The notes beneath the pieces were generated by a model, which worked only from the letters and a program-made list of their open reading frames with translations, ran no database searches and was not told the origin of the DNA. The position numbers and the translations under genes were made by a program. Positions 9,001-19,919 of a DNA stretch of 43,012 nucleotides are shown one piece after another; the first letter of the stretch is position 1; each line of letters begins with the position of its first letter. The stretch is from Chara braunii (Eukaryota > Streptophyta > Charophyceae > Charales > Characeae): assembly GCA_003427395.1 (NCBI GenBank), contig BFEA01000359.1, forward strand, positions 68,037 through 111,048, given 5' to 3'.

Positions 9001-9118
9001 TGTGGATCTCAAGCGCAAGATGACATGGCGGCAGCTCTGAATTGGGATGCAGCAAGCTTCGCAGTGAAGGAATTCACTGTCCCTTTGGGAGGGATTGCTG
9101 TTGATGGAACGACCTCAG
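9001..9118 (+). CDS. Exon 2 of Peripla_BP_2-like gene
   Basis: Residues 102-140 plus the first base of codon 141. It begins CGSQAQDD and ends VKEFTVPLGGIAVDGTTS, the expected next segment of the binding domain: a Cys-Gly start, then a beta strand of the type F-x-[IV]-P-L-x-x-[IV]-A-V before TT. Acceptor ctgcaaccag, donor GTATAA. It ends in phase 1, which requires the next exon to begin with two bases of the split codon; the 14-nt exon 3 does exactly that. Confidence 0.8.
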
Positions 9119-10855
9119 GTATAATGCATAAGACTCCTGAAACTCTGTTTTCATCCTCAGTTTTTTTTTTTGTTTTTGTTTTGAAGTTCTGCAAGGAACC
9201 CAACGATGAGAAGTCGAGAGTAGAATTACAAAGGTGGAATCACACCCATTGTGAAGGCACACAAACCGAAGTTCCATGATGTAGAAAGCCCAACATCAGC
9301 GTCCAATTATCAAGACAACGACAGTTTATTGCTCTTCTCTGATGTGGCCGCCCAGGCTATCTTCCCTACTTACTCTACATACCATCCTACTTCATGTCTA
9401 TCTCTTACTCTCTCTTTTCTCCCTGTGTCTTCATGGCTTCTTCCTCACAATGCTGTAGAGTCTGACCACACCCCAAGTGTGCTCTCCACTCACGGCCAGG
9501 TGTAGAAGCTTACCACTTCAAGTATCCTTTCCACCCATGGCCAGGTAAGTCCCGCTCTCACCGCTGTCCCGTCCTCCCAATACCTGCACGTCCCAAGTCA
9601 CAGCCAGTGCAGCTATGGCTGCCACTGGCAGAGCCGAAAACCCGTGTCGGCTATGTCCTTCTTTTGTCGTCAACACACTGTGCCCTACCGAACTCCTGTG
9701 GTAATTTTAGCGCTTTGCGGCCTGCAGACTCTGAAGTCCAGAATGTCCCTCAGCAGTGGCCCCAATCCTTTTGTCAACTTTCATCGAGGGCTGGGCCTGT
9801 TGCCTGAAGCTTCCATACAGCGCCTTCTCAATTCCACTCGGCCTGGGCCTTTATTTAAGGCCCAGCCGTTGTTTTCATTCCCGGCCTTCACATAGGGCCA
9901 GAGAACTTTTTGTTCAGGTGGCCCCTGCGGCGAACCGCCAAGGCGTGGAGCCTTGCAGTTTAGTCATTGTGTGCAAAAGTTTTCTTTTGTGTAATTGTTT
10001 CTGTCGGATCTCTTCACTATAGTTACTTCTTGAAACCTTGTTCTTCAACCTGCGAGCCTGTTTGCTTGGATATCTGAGCCCAGAAATTCTGGAGTGGAAC
10101 CCCTACATGATGACTACCACCGGTACAGCAAATCCAGGTCCAACCAGACATATGGACCTCGTCTAAAAGGCTTTGCCCTTGATGTCAGTACCTGTTCTAC
10201 AAGCTGTCGCTGCAGGGTTATGGATGTGGTCTAAAAGGCTTTGGAAGGGATGCCTGTTCAACAATTAGGTACTGCTCTTTCTCTCGGATGGAACGAGCGG
10301 TTCCCGTGAGGTGGTCTTATGGTCAATTGTAGTTCTTTGCATCAGTATATATATTGCTATAATTGTTGGTCAGTCAAATTGTAGCATGTACCTGTTCTCC
10401 ACTGCGATATTTACCTGTGCATAGCTGTCCTTGCACATTCAGGAAGAGTCACTGCAAGGTGGAGATGGATTCTCTCAAAGTAAGTGAGACGGAACTTAAT
10501 CCTTGGGATGGCGTCAGCACGGCGAAGTGCATGTCATTTGTGTCGGTGGCATGTCTCCTAGTACTACAATCCTGAAGAAGGAAAGAAACTTCGGGAATAA
10601 AAGTAGAAACCAATTCGAAGGACTTCCCTCGCTACCTGCCAGCTTCAGGGGAAAAGGGAAGAAGGTAGTTCCGACAGGTTTTCTTTTTGCTCTCTCATTC
10701 ATGCATATTGTTTGCTCTGTCAATTCTATTAAGCGAATTACAGAGGGTGTTGTGGAAAGGGGAAAAGAAGGATTGAACCCTCAGCGGCGGGCTGACTTTC
10801 TCTGACTCTCCTTTGTGGAATGTGTGGTTGCATTTGTGAACTCTGAAAATTGCAG
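9119..10855 (+). other. Intron 2
   Basis: 1,737 nt, GTATAA...AATTGCAG. T-rich tract at 9162-9180. No recognisable transposon or gene. Confidence 0.75.
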
Positions 10856-10869
10856 TCAACTTTTTGGAG
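10856..10869 (+). CDS. Exon 3, 14-nt microexon of Peripla_BP_2-like gene
   Basis: The exon is TCAACTTTTTGGAG, flanked by gaaaattgcag and GTAAGG. Its first two bases complete the codon split after exon 2 (G+TC, Val141), then code for Asn-Phe-Leu-Glu. This gives TTS-VNFLE-LLGLVGH across three exons, the motif expected at this point (TT...FLELLG). Length, phase, splice sites and motif agree together, which makes coincidence unlikely despite the short size. Confidence 0.75.
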
Positions 10870-11400
10870 GTAAGGGCTCTTCCTTTGTTTTGCCGATATA
10901 CTTCTTCCTCACTTCTCTTTTCATGCCTCCAATTTCCCCCACTTTCCCTCACCTCTGGAGCCTTATTTTTTCTCAAAGCTGAAGATGGTTATGTTTGCTC
11001 TTCATCGATATTGTGCGTATGATCGGCAGCTTGATTGTTGACCCCTCTTTGTTCGGCCAGATAGAACCCAAGGAAGCATTACAACTGCGCCTGACCTGAA
11101 ACCTGCACAACCATGATGATTCATGCCAACGAGTATATATTTGTGGGAAAGTGATTGCAGCACTAGTCCAAATGTGGTTGGTTGGTTTCTGCAACCCCTT
11201 GCTGATCAGCTGGATGTCGGTTGAGAAGCAGGTGCGAAGTAGTGGGATTCATAGAGCACAAGATGCGCTATGAAGTCCACAACTTCAGAAAATGTTCGAC
11301 TTTTTGTTATCTCGGTTCAGTCACTCAGTGTTTATTACGGTATTGGACTTCACATCCGAAAAGCGAGTGGTATTACCTCCAGCAGTCTGTTAGTGCCATA

Positions 11401-11415
11401 GGATCCTGCAATGTT
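11401..11415 (+). repeat. Target-site duplication, 3' side of U2 retrocopy
   Basis: GGATCCTGCAATGTT, identical to 11691-11705. It lies beyond the A-rich tail of the retrocopy. Confidence 0.85.
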
Positions 11416-11459
11416 TTTCTTTTCTTTTCTTTTCTTCCCCCCCCCATTTTTTTTGCTTT

Positions 11460-11689
11460 TGTCCCCCTGGTGGAGGATGGGCCGCACCACGCTCCGCTGC
11501 AGTGCAATACAATGGCAACGCTGGAGAAGTCGAGCAGGCAAGCCTACCCCTGTGACCCCCCCGCAGCCCTGAGAAATTAATTTAATATCATGTGGCCCGA
11601 TGGACCACAGGTTAGGTATTGAAGTTAATAATTAAACTGATCAGAACATATACTACACTTGATCTTGGCCAGAAGGCCGAGAAAGGTAT
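11460..11689 (-). pseudogene. U2 snRNA retrocopy, full 5' end
   Basis: On the minus strand the sequence opens ATACCTTTCTCGGCC at 11689, the plant-type U2 5' end. It continues through AAGATCAAGTGTAGTAT, which contains the branch-point-pairing GTAGTA. Stem-loop IIa-like tgatcagtttaat and a loop with gtggtccatcgggccac follow. The Sm region is changed (aatttct in place of a clean AUUUUU). The 3' part keeps ttgcactgcagcgg. A T-rich block (11408-11459), an A-rich tail on the minus strand, follows the 3' end. Identical 15-bp repeats flank the whole. It is a LINE-mediated copy, probably not expressed: no plant upstream element or clear TATA box was seen 5' of it. Confidence 0.85.
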
Positions 11690-11690
11690 T

Positions 11691-11705
11691 GGATCCTGCA
11701 ATGTT
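11691..11705 (+). repeat. Target-site duplication, 5' side of U2 retrocopy
   Basis: GGATCCTGCAATGTT starting two bases beyond the U2 5' nucleotide (11689); exact repeat of 11401-11415. Confidence 0.85.
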
Positions 11706-12281
11706 GATGTTCCGGGAAAAGCTTTTTAATTCATCATCTTCTTGCTTATCTCATTACTTCAGCTCGGTAAATGTATGGTGCTGTTTACTTGTTTACATTC
11801 TTCTACTGCATCGATTTCAGTTGAAGACCTGTGTTCGCGTGTCATCTTTCATTACAGTTGTCTCACTCTCTGTTTCTAAGTCAACCAAAGATGGCTTCTC
11901 TCTCCCTTGCTGATTATGCTAGCACACAACGTATTGTTCTCGCAATGTTTGTGGGACTTCTTCTGTTCAAGAACAATTTTTATATAGTGTGTCCCCCCAT
12001 CAGTGTAATTTGACATTGTGGAAGAGAATGACATTATAATATACCTAGCCATGTGAACACCTAGAGGAAGTCTTGAATTTGACTTGCTCATCAAGGGTGT
12101 TTCAAGTTGTTGACGAAAAAATCGTCAACGTTTGTCAGATACTCCACGCACCCATGGCCTCGCCTTCAGTGGTATTTGCAGGCTGCAGAAATTTCAGACG
12201 TATATAGCATTTGCTGTGATGTGATTAACACACGACTGACAGGAGGGGAACCTGAGAGGAATGACAGTTTCCATGTTTGTA

Positions 12282-12283
<2 letters not shown>

Positions 12284-12341
<58 letters not shown>

Positions 12342-12342
12342 N

Positions 12343-12426
<84 letters not shown>
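12284..12426. repeat. (CT)n microsatellite with one N
   Basis: About 71 CT units with an ambiguous base at 12342. Long Ser-Leu or Arg-Glu reading frames here are artefacts of the array. Confidence 0.98.
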
Positions 12427-12428
<2 letters not shown>

Positions 12429-12559
12429 CTTGCTTGCTTGTGCCCATGAAATGCCCGCTTGCTGGTTTGTTGTTCTGACGATCTGTACTGATGCAGTGAG
12501 TGTTTGCATTGTTCCTTGTCTGATCATCATACTGTTGGCATTCCTCACCATGACTGCAG

Positions 12560-12808
12560 CTTCTGGGTCTTGTTGGGCACATCAAGCTCCTTGGGGATGT
12601 AGTTTCTCCATGCGTCCATAAACAATTGCAAAGCGGCCAGGCATCACAGTTGAACTCAACAGATGGCGGTGCATTTTTAAAGCAGATGGAGCCGTTGTCA
12701 GCACTTCTGAGCACTGGGGCACTGTTGTTCGAGAATTTCTCATCTGTTGCGAGCTTGAATAAGTCAATTTCGTTTACAGATAACACCGCTGAGTACAGCC
12801 CCCTCAAG
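12560..12808 (+). CDS. Exon 4 of Peripla_BP_2-like gene
   Basis: Residues 146-228, the largest exon. It opens LLGLVGHIKLLGDVVSPC, the segment after the first strand in which SPC is a recurrent family signature by memory, and ends SISFTDNTAEYSPLK. The acceptor catgactgcag fixes the start; frames upstream of it contain stops. The donor is AAG/GTATGG in phase 0. Two further sequons (NFS, NKS) fit a secreted protein. Confidence 0.8.
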
Positions 12809-13689
12809 GTATGGTCATCTGTCAAACTCTGGGTGTCGGTGAATTATTTCCATAATTGCTTCTGGTATTTGCCGCCCTAATTTAGCCAACCTAGTGAACA
12901 CTGGGCTCTTCCCTGCTTCTTGTGTCTCTGTCACCGTGACCTCCCCCCCCCCCTTCTCCGGCCCCCTCTCTTTCTGCACCCATCACCCTCTTCCCAGTGA
13001 CGTGGTGAATGTCAGATCTCACGAAAAGCTCAGATTGAAATCTTCTGAAGTTTAAATATCAGTTATGAAAAGAAAATAAAAGTTGTTATGAACTTGTCCT
13101 GCGTGCTACATAGCAGGCCAGCTCTTTAGCCGTGAATGTGTATGCACAGGCCTTTTTTTTTGTGTGTGCTGGCAAGGGAGCACAGCGCCTCTCTCTTTTG
13201 ACAACTTTCAGAACTCTAATGATTTCAACTTTGAGCCTTTCAGACCAAGAGCTACTGCCCAGCATGACACCTTCAGGAAGACCCTTTTTGTTTAAAAAAA
13301 TTGTTTTTCACTACGAATTTTGGAAAGCGGGCCCAGCGTCCCTTACTTACAACAAGTACACACCATATGCTTCCCTTTATTATGACCAAGGGACCCCGAG
13401 ACAGCGGCATTGATCGCTTGCTTGGAGGGAGGTACCACCCCTCATCCCCTGTGTCTGCCTCCTTCTCTGTCTATCCCTATTGGAACTCGATTCCCTGGTC
13501 ATCATAACAATAGCTTTACCAAAAGGCCCGTGGCTGGGTCTACTCCTCTAGATGGACGGACCCTCTCGGTTCGCCACTGCGAACTGCCAGGAATGACTGC
13601 AGGAAACTAGGTTCATCAAGACTATGTCCATTCACTTTTATCCAAAAATCTGTGATGGTCCTAGTTCAGTTGACTAGACAGTCGCATCC

Positions 13690-13842
13690 TCATCTATTTT
13701 TCGTTTTTTGTTTTTGAAAAATAGCCTCCGGGTCTGACAGAGGTGCTGATATGAGCAGACACCCCTGCCATCCCTATGGGGGGCTCCAGTCTATTGATGG
13801 GGAGCAACACCTGCTGGAAATGGGTCCAGGATCCCTTACAAA
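13690..13842 (-). mobile_element. Short A-tailed retroposon, family 1, copy b
   Basis: A T-rich tail (13695-13717) is followed by gaggtgctgatatgagcagacacc (the hairpin) and ends with ctggaaatgggtccaggatccctta. Same order as the copies at 3890, 15510 and 21721. A partial end copy (tggaaagcgggcccagcgtccctta) sits at 13320-13345. Confidence 0.6.
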
Positions 13843-13949
13843 TGAAGATTGATACAGTACACAATAACATAGGGGGCCTTCTGCCTCTTCTGCTACACTA
13901 GCATAGGAGATGAGCAAATGACCCACTTTGGGATGCCCCCTACTTTTTT

Positions 13950-14040
13950 GTTTTGCACAAAAAACATACACAACCCCTTCTATTCTGGGAGTTACCAGTC
14001 CGGTTGCTTATCACCGGCAAGCATAACATATAGGAAAAGA
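13950..14040 (-). mobile_element. Short A-tailed retroposon, family 2, copy a
   Basis: On the minus strand, atgcttgccggtgataagcaaccggact is followed by cccagaatagaaggggttg and an A-rich end. It matches the + strand copy at 17037-17173. Contains the hairpin CCGGT...ACCGG. Confidence 0.55.
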
Positions 14041-14739
14041 AGGAAAACAGGAAGGGAAGGAATGTCAGGTGCGAACGATCGGGAGACTCCCCGCGGTACA
14101 AAGTCATCGCCCACTTCCTCTCGACCCCCTCCCTCCCCCTCACAGTCCCACAAAGCCAGTGTCACCCCTTCCCACCCTCACTTATAATATCGTGCTCCTA
14201 TGTTTTCACATTCACATGTGCTGTTCGTGACCCCGTATGTCATGCTACCTAATCCAACCATCATCTGATCACTTGGTCATGTGAACTATTCCTTTCATAA
14301 GCACGTAATTGTCATACCTCCAATGTGGCAGCAAATTTATGCAAGATGCTAGTACGGCTAATGTAATGAATCCCGGTGAAAAATAGCCTCATCTAGCACT
14401 CCATATAGTTGCAGTCATGCCCCACTCGTGTATGTAATCCCTCATGCTCACCTCCATCCTTGTCCCGCATTTAGGTGATGAGTCCGTGTACTCCCATGAG
14501 TGATGCATACATTGGCAGACTTCCCATGCACCCCCCCCTATGTATCATACATTCTGGTGCTGTGATCCTACCCACCCGTTTGCAGTATCCCTAAACATGT
14601 CTATTTCACCATCCCCTTGCAGACCCGTTAAGGCCAAGCCTTCCCCCATCCCCCTATAGTATTAGCAGCATCTGCTTAGGCGTCCCCCCGAAGGCTTTAG
14701 TAGCGGATCAAACCCCTCGTCTATGCGGACCCGAGGTGC

Positions 14740-15480
14740 ATATGGCGCCCAATCTGTGCGAAGGTCATGTGGCCCACCGGGGCCACCGGAGGAAGCTTCT
14801 GGAGTTCTTTCTGAAAATCTGCCTGCACTGCGAGCCTCGTATTGTCTTGGAAGTAGGCCATGATTTTAGCTGGCGCCGATGCTTGACCCGGCCTCACCCC
14901 TCATTACGGCAGCACGATATTGCCCACAGCGCTGCTGCCCCACAGATTTCCCTTGCCCACAGTCCAGCAGCCCAGCGGTTGACACTTCACCACTTCCCCC
15001 GCTAACGATCCCAAAAGGGCCCATGGGTGGTGGTCCTCAGACAACGGGAGGCAGTGCTGTCGAACAAGGTGCAGCCACCGCGCCCAAAAGGGCTGTACGC
15101 ATGGGCAATGGATGAATAGGCGACAAAATGTTTCGTCCTGCTGTCCGCAAACCTTGCATTTCGCGTCCTTGTGACGGCTTCTGGATGCCAGCCAATCCAG
15201 TGTGGGTACCGCCAAATGTGCGATTAATCACCACAGGCCAGCCTGCCTTTGGTCTGGAAGCGTGTGCACCATAGCCCAATAATCCGTCCATTGCTTCAAC
15301 GTCCAGGGGTGCAGGTGCCAATCAGCCAGCCACCCGCACTTTGCCCATCTGGTGAGTATCTCCTCGCAGTAGTTCTACCAAAGAAGGGGGTGGGGGGAAA
15401 AGGTCCCTGAAGTAAGACATAGGTCGTAATGCGACTGTCCCATCGAGGACCATCCATTCACAAGTTCACAGGCTTGTTAT
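14740..15480 (-). pseudogene. LINE 3' remnant with reverse-transcriptase zinc-binding domain
   Basis: The minus-strand frame reads ..WAKCGWLADW...WTLKQW...LPDQRQAGLWWLIAHLAVPT...CKVCGQQDETFCRLFIHCPCVQPFW. This is the zf-RVT region (C-x2-C ... H-x-C) found after the reverse transcriptase in plant non-LTR retrotransposons. Similar residues occur in the separate copy at 16050-16880, so this is a second element. The readable part ends near 14740 (ADFQKELQKLP). The reverse-transcriptase core is absent. Confidence 0.75.
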
Positions 15481-15509
15481 TTGTTTGCAGACGAATTGCT
15501 CAGCGAGAG

Positions 15510-15640
15510 TTTTTTTCTTTTTCTTCTTCTGCTGGAGGTGCTGGTATGAGCAGACACCTCTACCTTGTTGCGGGCTCCGGTCTATTGGTGGGGAGCTTCA
15601 CGTGATGGAAATCGGGTCCAGCATCCCTCACAAAGACTGG
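15510..15640 (-). mobile_element. Short A-tailed retroposon, family 1, copy c
   Basis: T-rich tail 15511-15531, hairpin ggtgctggtatgagcagacacc, then ggggagcttcacgtgatggaaatcgggtccagcatccct. It sits at the upstream edge of the LINE 3' remnant. Confidence 0.65.
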
Positions 15641-15922
15641 AATCCAAGATTTCAAAAGGGACTCAAGATACAGCCCCATCCCGTGCCGCCCAAGACACTC
15701 TGCAGGGGGGGCTGAGGCAGTGCCCTAGGGGACCACGCTATCCCTCTCCCGGGGAACGTATAATGGCCGGGAAACAGACCTATGTACCCAGTTGCACATT
15801 ATGCGTGTCACAAGAGGGGGCACCCCAATCTCCTGGACATGGTTCCAGTCACTGGGCCTCGCAACATTGCAGACATCCCACTTCCTCGTTGTCTGGCCTT
15901 CCCCCTACCTAAAAAGGTCTAA

Positions 15923-16060
15923 CAACAAATCTAAAATCAAACAAGAAATGCAAATCCAGTATTCTTCTTAATCTAATAGAAAAATTTCTAATGAATAGTA
16001 CAACAAATCTAAAATCAAACAAGAAATGAAAATCCAATATTCTTCTTAATGTAATAACCA
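15923..16060. repeat. 78-bp direct tandem repeat
   Basis: The block caacaaatctaaaatcaaac...attcttcttaat occurs at 15923 and again at 16001 with three or so differences. It lies in the 3' tail region of the LINE remnant. Confidence 0.8.
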
Positions 16061-17135
16061 CTTCAGCTGAATAGAGCTTCTGCTTGTCCTCTCTGTCCAC
16101 GGCCATCAGTGCCCCTAGCAGGATCACTGCATTGTCGTCCTCAGTGACCATCCATGGGGAAGGCTGCCTTATTGCCATCTCCCACCATCTCCCAAAATCC
16201 GCTACCACAGGGCAGTGCGCAAAGAGATAGGGGATGTATTCGATTTGGCCACACCCCGGTGCTGAGCACAGCGCCTCCTTGTGCCGACTTGTCGTTGCAA
16301 GCTACTGTGCCGTGGGAATCGCTAAGTGGTATATCTGCCACAGCAACCCGGCCTGCTTCTGATCTGAGAGGGGCTTCAGAATCACACACTGCTCCCTCCA
16401 TCTTCGATATGTCCATCTAGAAATCACTTCCAAGGGGATCCAATCCCTTTTCGCCCATCTGTCCTTAAGCTCAGCAGCTATGTCGACATGTGAATTTGTT
16501 GCCGAAAAGCAACTGGTTGAAGACCGCACCCACTGATTCAGGCCATCTACATTGTAGTTGGACCTTCCCCTTCCAAAGCGAGAGTGCCATGGACCATGCC
16601 CTGTTCCTCATCACGTGCCCCATCATGTTCGCGCTAGTGAAGCAAAGATCCACCACCTCTGGCGAGACTCTCAGCCCGTAGGCCAAACGTTGTTGTGTCA
16701 CCTCAGCCCACTGTTCGCCCGCTGTCTTCAGCAGCATCCAACCAGATTTCGCAGCTGCAGTGCTGTCATTTGCAGCCTTGGGTCCATGATATGCAAACCC
16801 CCCTCCTGCCTCGGCTGTACCAGTTTTTCTCATGCCACCCTACAAATACTATCTTCCTTCGTCGCCTTCCCTGACAACAGGAACGTATGGACCAGTGTTG
16901 CATACCCCGACGGTCGGCTGCTCTTGACTGGTCAGCTGCCGACCAGCCGACCGGCAGGGTGGTCGGCACCTACCGGTCGGGAGTTGTCAGCATCCCGCCA
17001 AAAAAAAGAAAAAAAAGGGTCCAGAACCCCAAATAACTGTTCTTCCGTTATTTTTCTTCTTTGTACTCATGCTTGCCGGTGATAAGCAACCGGACTGATG
17101 GCCCTCAGAATAGAAGGGGGCGCGGAGATTCTTTA

Positions 17136-17178
<43 letters not shown>

Positions 17179-18850
17179 CCCTAATAATCCAATCAACACC
17201 CCCATACCAGCCCCCAATACCCCCATACACCGCCCCAACACCCTCATTCTCCTCCCTTTATATGCTCACATGAACCTCAGTCTGCGTAGGGTGGATCAGC
17301 CAGGGCAGGACTGCAGTCAGGCGATTCGCCAGTACTTTGGCCAGAACCTTGTACATGGAGTTTAAATCGACCGCCAATTACGCACGTCGTCCTTCGCCCC
17401 CTTTATATGTCAGAACCGCATACGCATCCGCAAACGCTGGGGGGAGCGCGCCCTGCCAAAGTGCCTCATTGCAAGCCTCCGTCAGCAGCTGCGTAAATGT
17501 GAAACTCTTTATAGAATTCAACGGGGATTCCGTCCAACCCTGGTGCCTTAAGGCGAGGGAGCGCCACAATCGCCCGCTTTACCTCCTCTGGTCGGAGGTC
17601 CTCTTCCAACTTGGCACTCTGCTCCAAGCTAAGTCTAACTCTCGTGGCTGACCGTACTTCATCTTCCGGCTGTTCAAGTATATCCCCCCACGCCCGGTTC
17701 TCCTCCTCTGTAAGTAGATGTCTGTAGTATTCCTCCACATACCCAAGATGACAACCGTTGTGGCCTGTCTACGTTCAGACTCGTCGAAGGGGTGCTGCAT
17801 AGCAGTCGTTACCGCCTTCCCTTTCTTCCCCCCCAACTCTGCAAAAAATCTCCTGGTCATCCTCTCCCCTACCGATGTCCATGCAGGTTTCGTCCTCCCA
17901 CCCCACTTCACCGCCTCCGCTGCCTTCCATTCCCTCCAAACTCGCACCGCCTCGACCCATTCGGCCCACCATTCCTCCTCTCTCTGCTCCTCCCTGGCCC
18001 CTTGTCAAGTTCGCTCATTCTGTCTACAAACTCCTGCCCAGTCCTTTGGTGAGCCACATAACGCCACTGTGAGCTCCCTCTTAACTCCCACCAGCTGGTC
18101 ACATAACCATTGCAGCTTGTTCTCCTGCGTCTTGAACTCTCCATTTTCCCTGTGATCAGGTCTTGGTATTCTGGCGATCTGAAGACCCAAGCACTGAGGG
18201 AGGGGGGAGGCCTACCCATCTCCAAGCTCCCCAATGAAAGAGGTTGCAGCGGGGCAGATCTGCACATCTTCACAGCATCTGACTATGTCTTATGACGCCC
18301 AGATATAATCAATTCTTCCTCTTCTCGCAGGTGCTGGGCCAACGTAAGTATATTCCATCTAATCAGGGTATAGTGCATGATACACATCTTCGCAGGCCAG
18401 TCCTGCCATGCTCATCTGTAGTGTGATTGAGTCCTGCTCAACCGGTAGTAAGGCTTGCAGGCCTTCCCCCATCCTCCTCCAGTCACACCCCTGCAACGGG
18501 CCGTAGATTGTTCCCCACCTCCCAAACCTCCTGGTCCCTCTCCGATGATGCCCACGCCTATCTTCCCCTCGTGTCATAGAACCAATCAGTCACCACCTTC
18601 CTGAAGTGCGGAGACACTAGAATCGCTACTCCCCCCTTCGTGCCCTGCGCCGGGGCCCACACCTGGTGCCCCTTCCACCAGTGCAGGGGGGAGGCAGTCT
18701 TACACTTCTCAAGCTTCGTCTGCTGAAGACAAACTGCGTTGATCTGGTGGTTCTTCACGAAAGTCAGCAGCTCCCTCCTTTTGGGATTTAATACCGTAGG
18801 CTCATCCCCCTGATATTCCAGGTCAGTAACTTCAGTCAGCTACACCTCCT
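16050..18850 (-). pseudogene. LINE ORF2 remnant (endonuclease, partial reverse transcriptase, zinc-binding end)
   Basis: Read on the minus strand from 18840: LLTWNIRGM (start of an APE-type endonuclease), then NAVCLQQTKLEKC, GGVAILVSPHF, and RGRIDYIWAS near 18310. A linker follows (GERMTRRFFAELGGKKGK). The reverse-transcriptase start comes next (EEVKRAIVALPRLKAPGLDGIPVEFYKEF at about 17500-17590), followed by YKVLAKVLANRLTAVLPWLIHP. The catalytic YADD region is missing: at about 17280 the frame ends and another retroposon lies there. The C-terminal part returns at 16880 (EKLVQPRQEGGLHIMDPRLQ) and ends in the zf-RVT motif (CSAPGCGQ...LFAHCPVV, near 16210-16260). Frames shift several times. The usual Glu of LQET in the endonuclease is Gln. 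The element is dead. Confidence 0.8.
17023..17187 (+). mobile_element. Short A-tailed retroposon, family 2, copy b, with target-site duplication
   Basis: A body of about 105 bp (ctgttcttccgtt ... cggagattctttac) with the hairpin CCGGTGATAAGCAACCGG, then a run of about 33 A. Flanks agaaccccaaataa (17023-17036) and agaacccctaataa (17174-17187) agree at 13 of 14 positions. It lies where the reverse-transcriptase core of the LINE is missing. Confidence 0.7.
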
Positions 18851-19720
18851 CCCTTTTCCAACCTATTCTCCTTAGCCTATTCCCTAAAACTCCCCTAACC
18901 CCTATCTGTAAGAATCCCCATTCTCCCCTCTATGCCTCTCCATTGACGTTCCTATCTAACGGCCCGACCTCCTACTACCAGAAGTGCGGGGAGAAAGCCC
19001 CTCAATCCCACCTCTGGCCCCATACCCGTTTCCCTCCCAAAAGTTGGCGCTCCCATTGTTCTCCTCCAGTGATAATTTGGCATTGATGTTCCTTATAATT
19101 GACATGGTGGTGTTGTGGATGATACGATACTCCCATGGTCGTGCTGCAGGACCGTTGATTCAGAATCATAGTCCTTCGCAGGTACAGCTCCAGACTCCCC
19201 AGCACCTTTGGGATGGCGGCCAGAAGGAAGATGATGACCACATAGTCACTGCCCATCTGGTGGTTTGGACAGATCTGTATGCCGACAGTCGGGGAAGCCA
19301 ATAACAATCCACACAGTGTTTAACCTGCTCAATTATCATCAACTATTGTGGGAGGGCAGAGAGCTTCAAAGTTGCCACCTCACTTCTTCCTTGGACTGGA
19401 ATCTTGAGACCCTCCGGTGACCACCAGAGCACCAACGGGCAAGCATAGCATTCCTTCGCCAGCAAAATCTCTGTGAGGCTCCGGGAGACCCTGTCCTGTG
19501 TCACCCTCAACACCCCCCCCTGCTGCTGCTCATCCTGGGGCAACCCACTTTCTCCACTGGCATCACCTTGCCGCAGCTTGTTGCCCTCTCCCGACGTCCC
19601 TGGTAACCTCCCCTCCCCTTCCCGCGATTGCTCCATCTCCGTCTGCTCATCCTGAGACAACCCTCTTGCCCCACTGTACCCACTTCACAGGCTCTCATCC
19701 CCCTCTCTTATTCTATCTTC
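18850..19720 (-). pseudogene. LINE ORF1-like fragment
   Basis: A minus-strand frame at 19343-19660 contains SRSLTEILLAKECYACPLVL and WWSPEGLKIPVQG, followed to 19000 by shorter frames. It lies directly upstream of the ORF2 remnant in the same direction, as expected for the gag-like ORF1 of a plant LINE. No intact zinc knuckle was seen. Assignment rests on position and general resemblance. Confidence 0.35.
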
Positions 19721-19915
19721 CCCCAGGGATTCTGATGTCATCCCCCTCTCTTATTCCATCTTCCTCCAGGGATTCTGATGTCATCCCCCTCCCTTATTCT
19801 ATCTTCCTCCAGGGATTCTGATGTCATCCCCCTCTCTTATTCTATCGTCCTCCAGGGATTCTGATGTCATCCCCCTCTCTTATTCTATCTTCGTCCAGGG
19901 ATTCTGATGCCTTCA
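19689..19915. repeat. 43-bp minisatellite, about five units
   Basis: The unit gattctgatgtcatcccc... begins at 19728, 19771, 19814, 19857 and 19900 (degenerating in the last), preceded by a partial unit. The 43-bp period is not a multiple of three, so it does not preserve a reading frame. Confidence 0.9.
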
Positions 19916-19919
19916 CCTG

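Larger units (their letters stand above)
10870..12559 (+). other. Intron 3
   Basis: 1,690 nt, GTAAGG...GACTGCAG. Contains the U2 snRNA retrocopy (11401-11705) and a (CT)n array of about 143 nt (12284-12426) with one N. Confidence 0.75.

Noticed and set aside
12107-12825. Long frames of Ser-Leu or Arg-Glu repeats
   Set aside because: Created by the (CT)n array with no stop codons in any frame. Only the exon at 12560-12808 within this span is supported.
14474-14505. tgatgagtccgtgtactcc, resembling a hammerhead core and helix II
   Set aside because: Lacks the C of CTGATGA and the GAA core; no closing stems.
15760-15905. Plus-strand frame with Cys/His residues (GNRPMYPVAHYACHKRGHPN)
   Set aside because: Short, no stable metal-binding spacing, and it overlaps the border of LINE debris.
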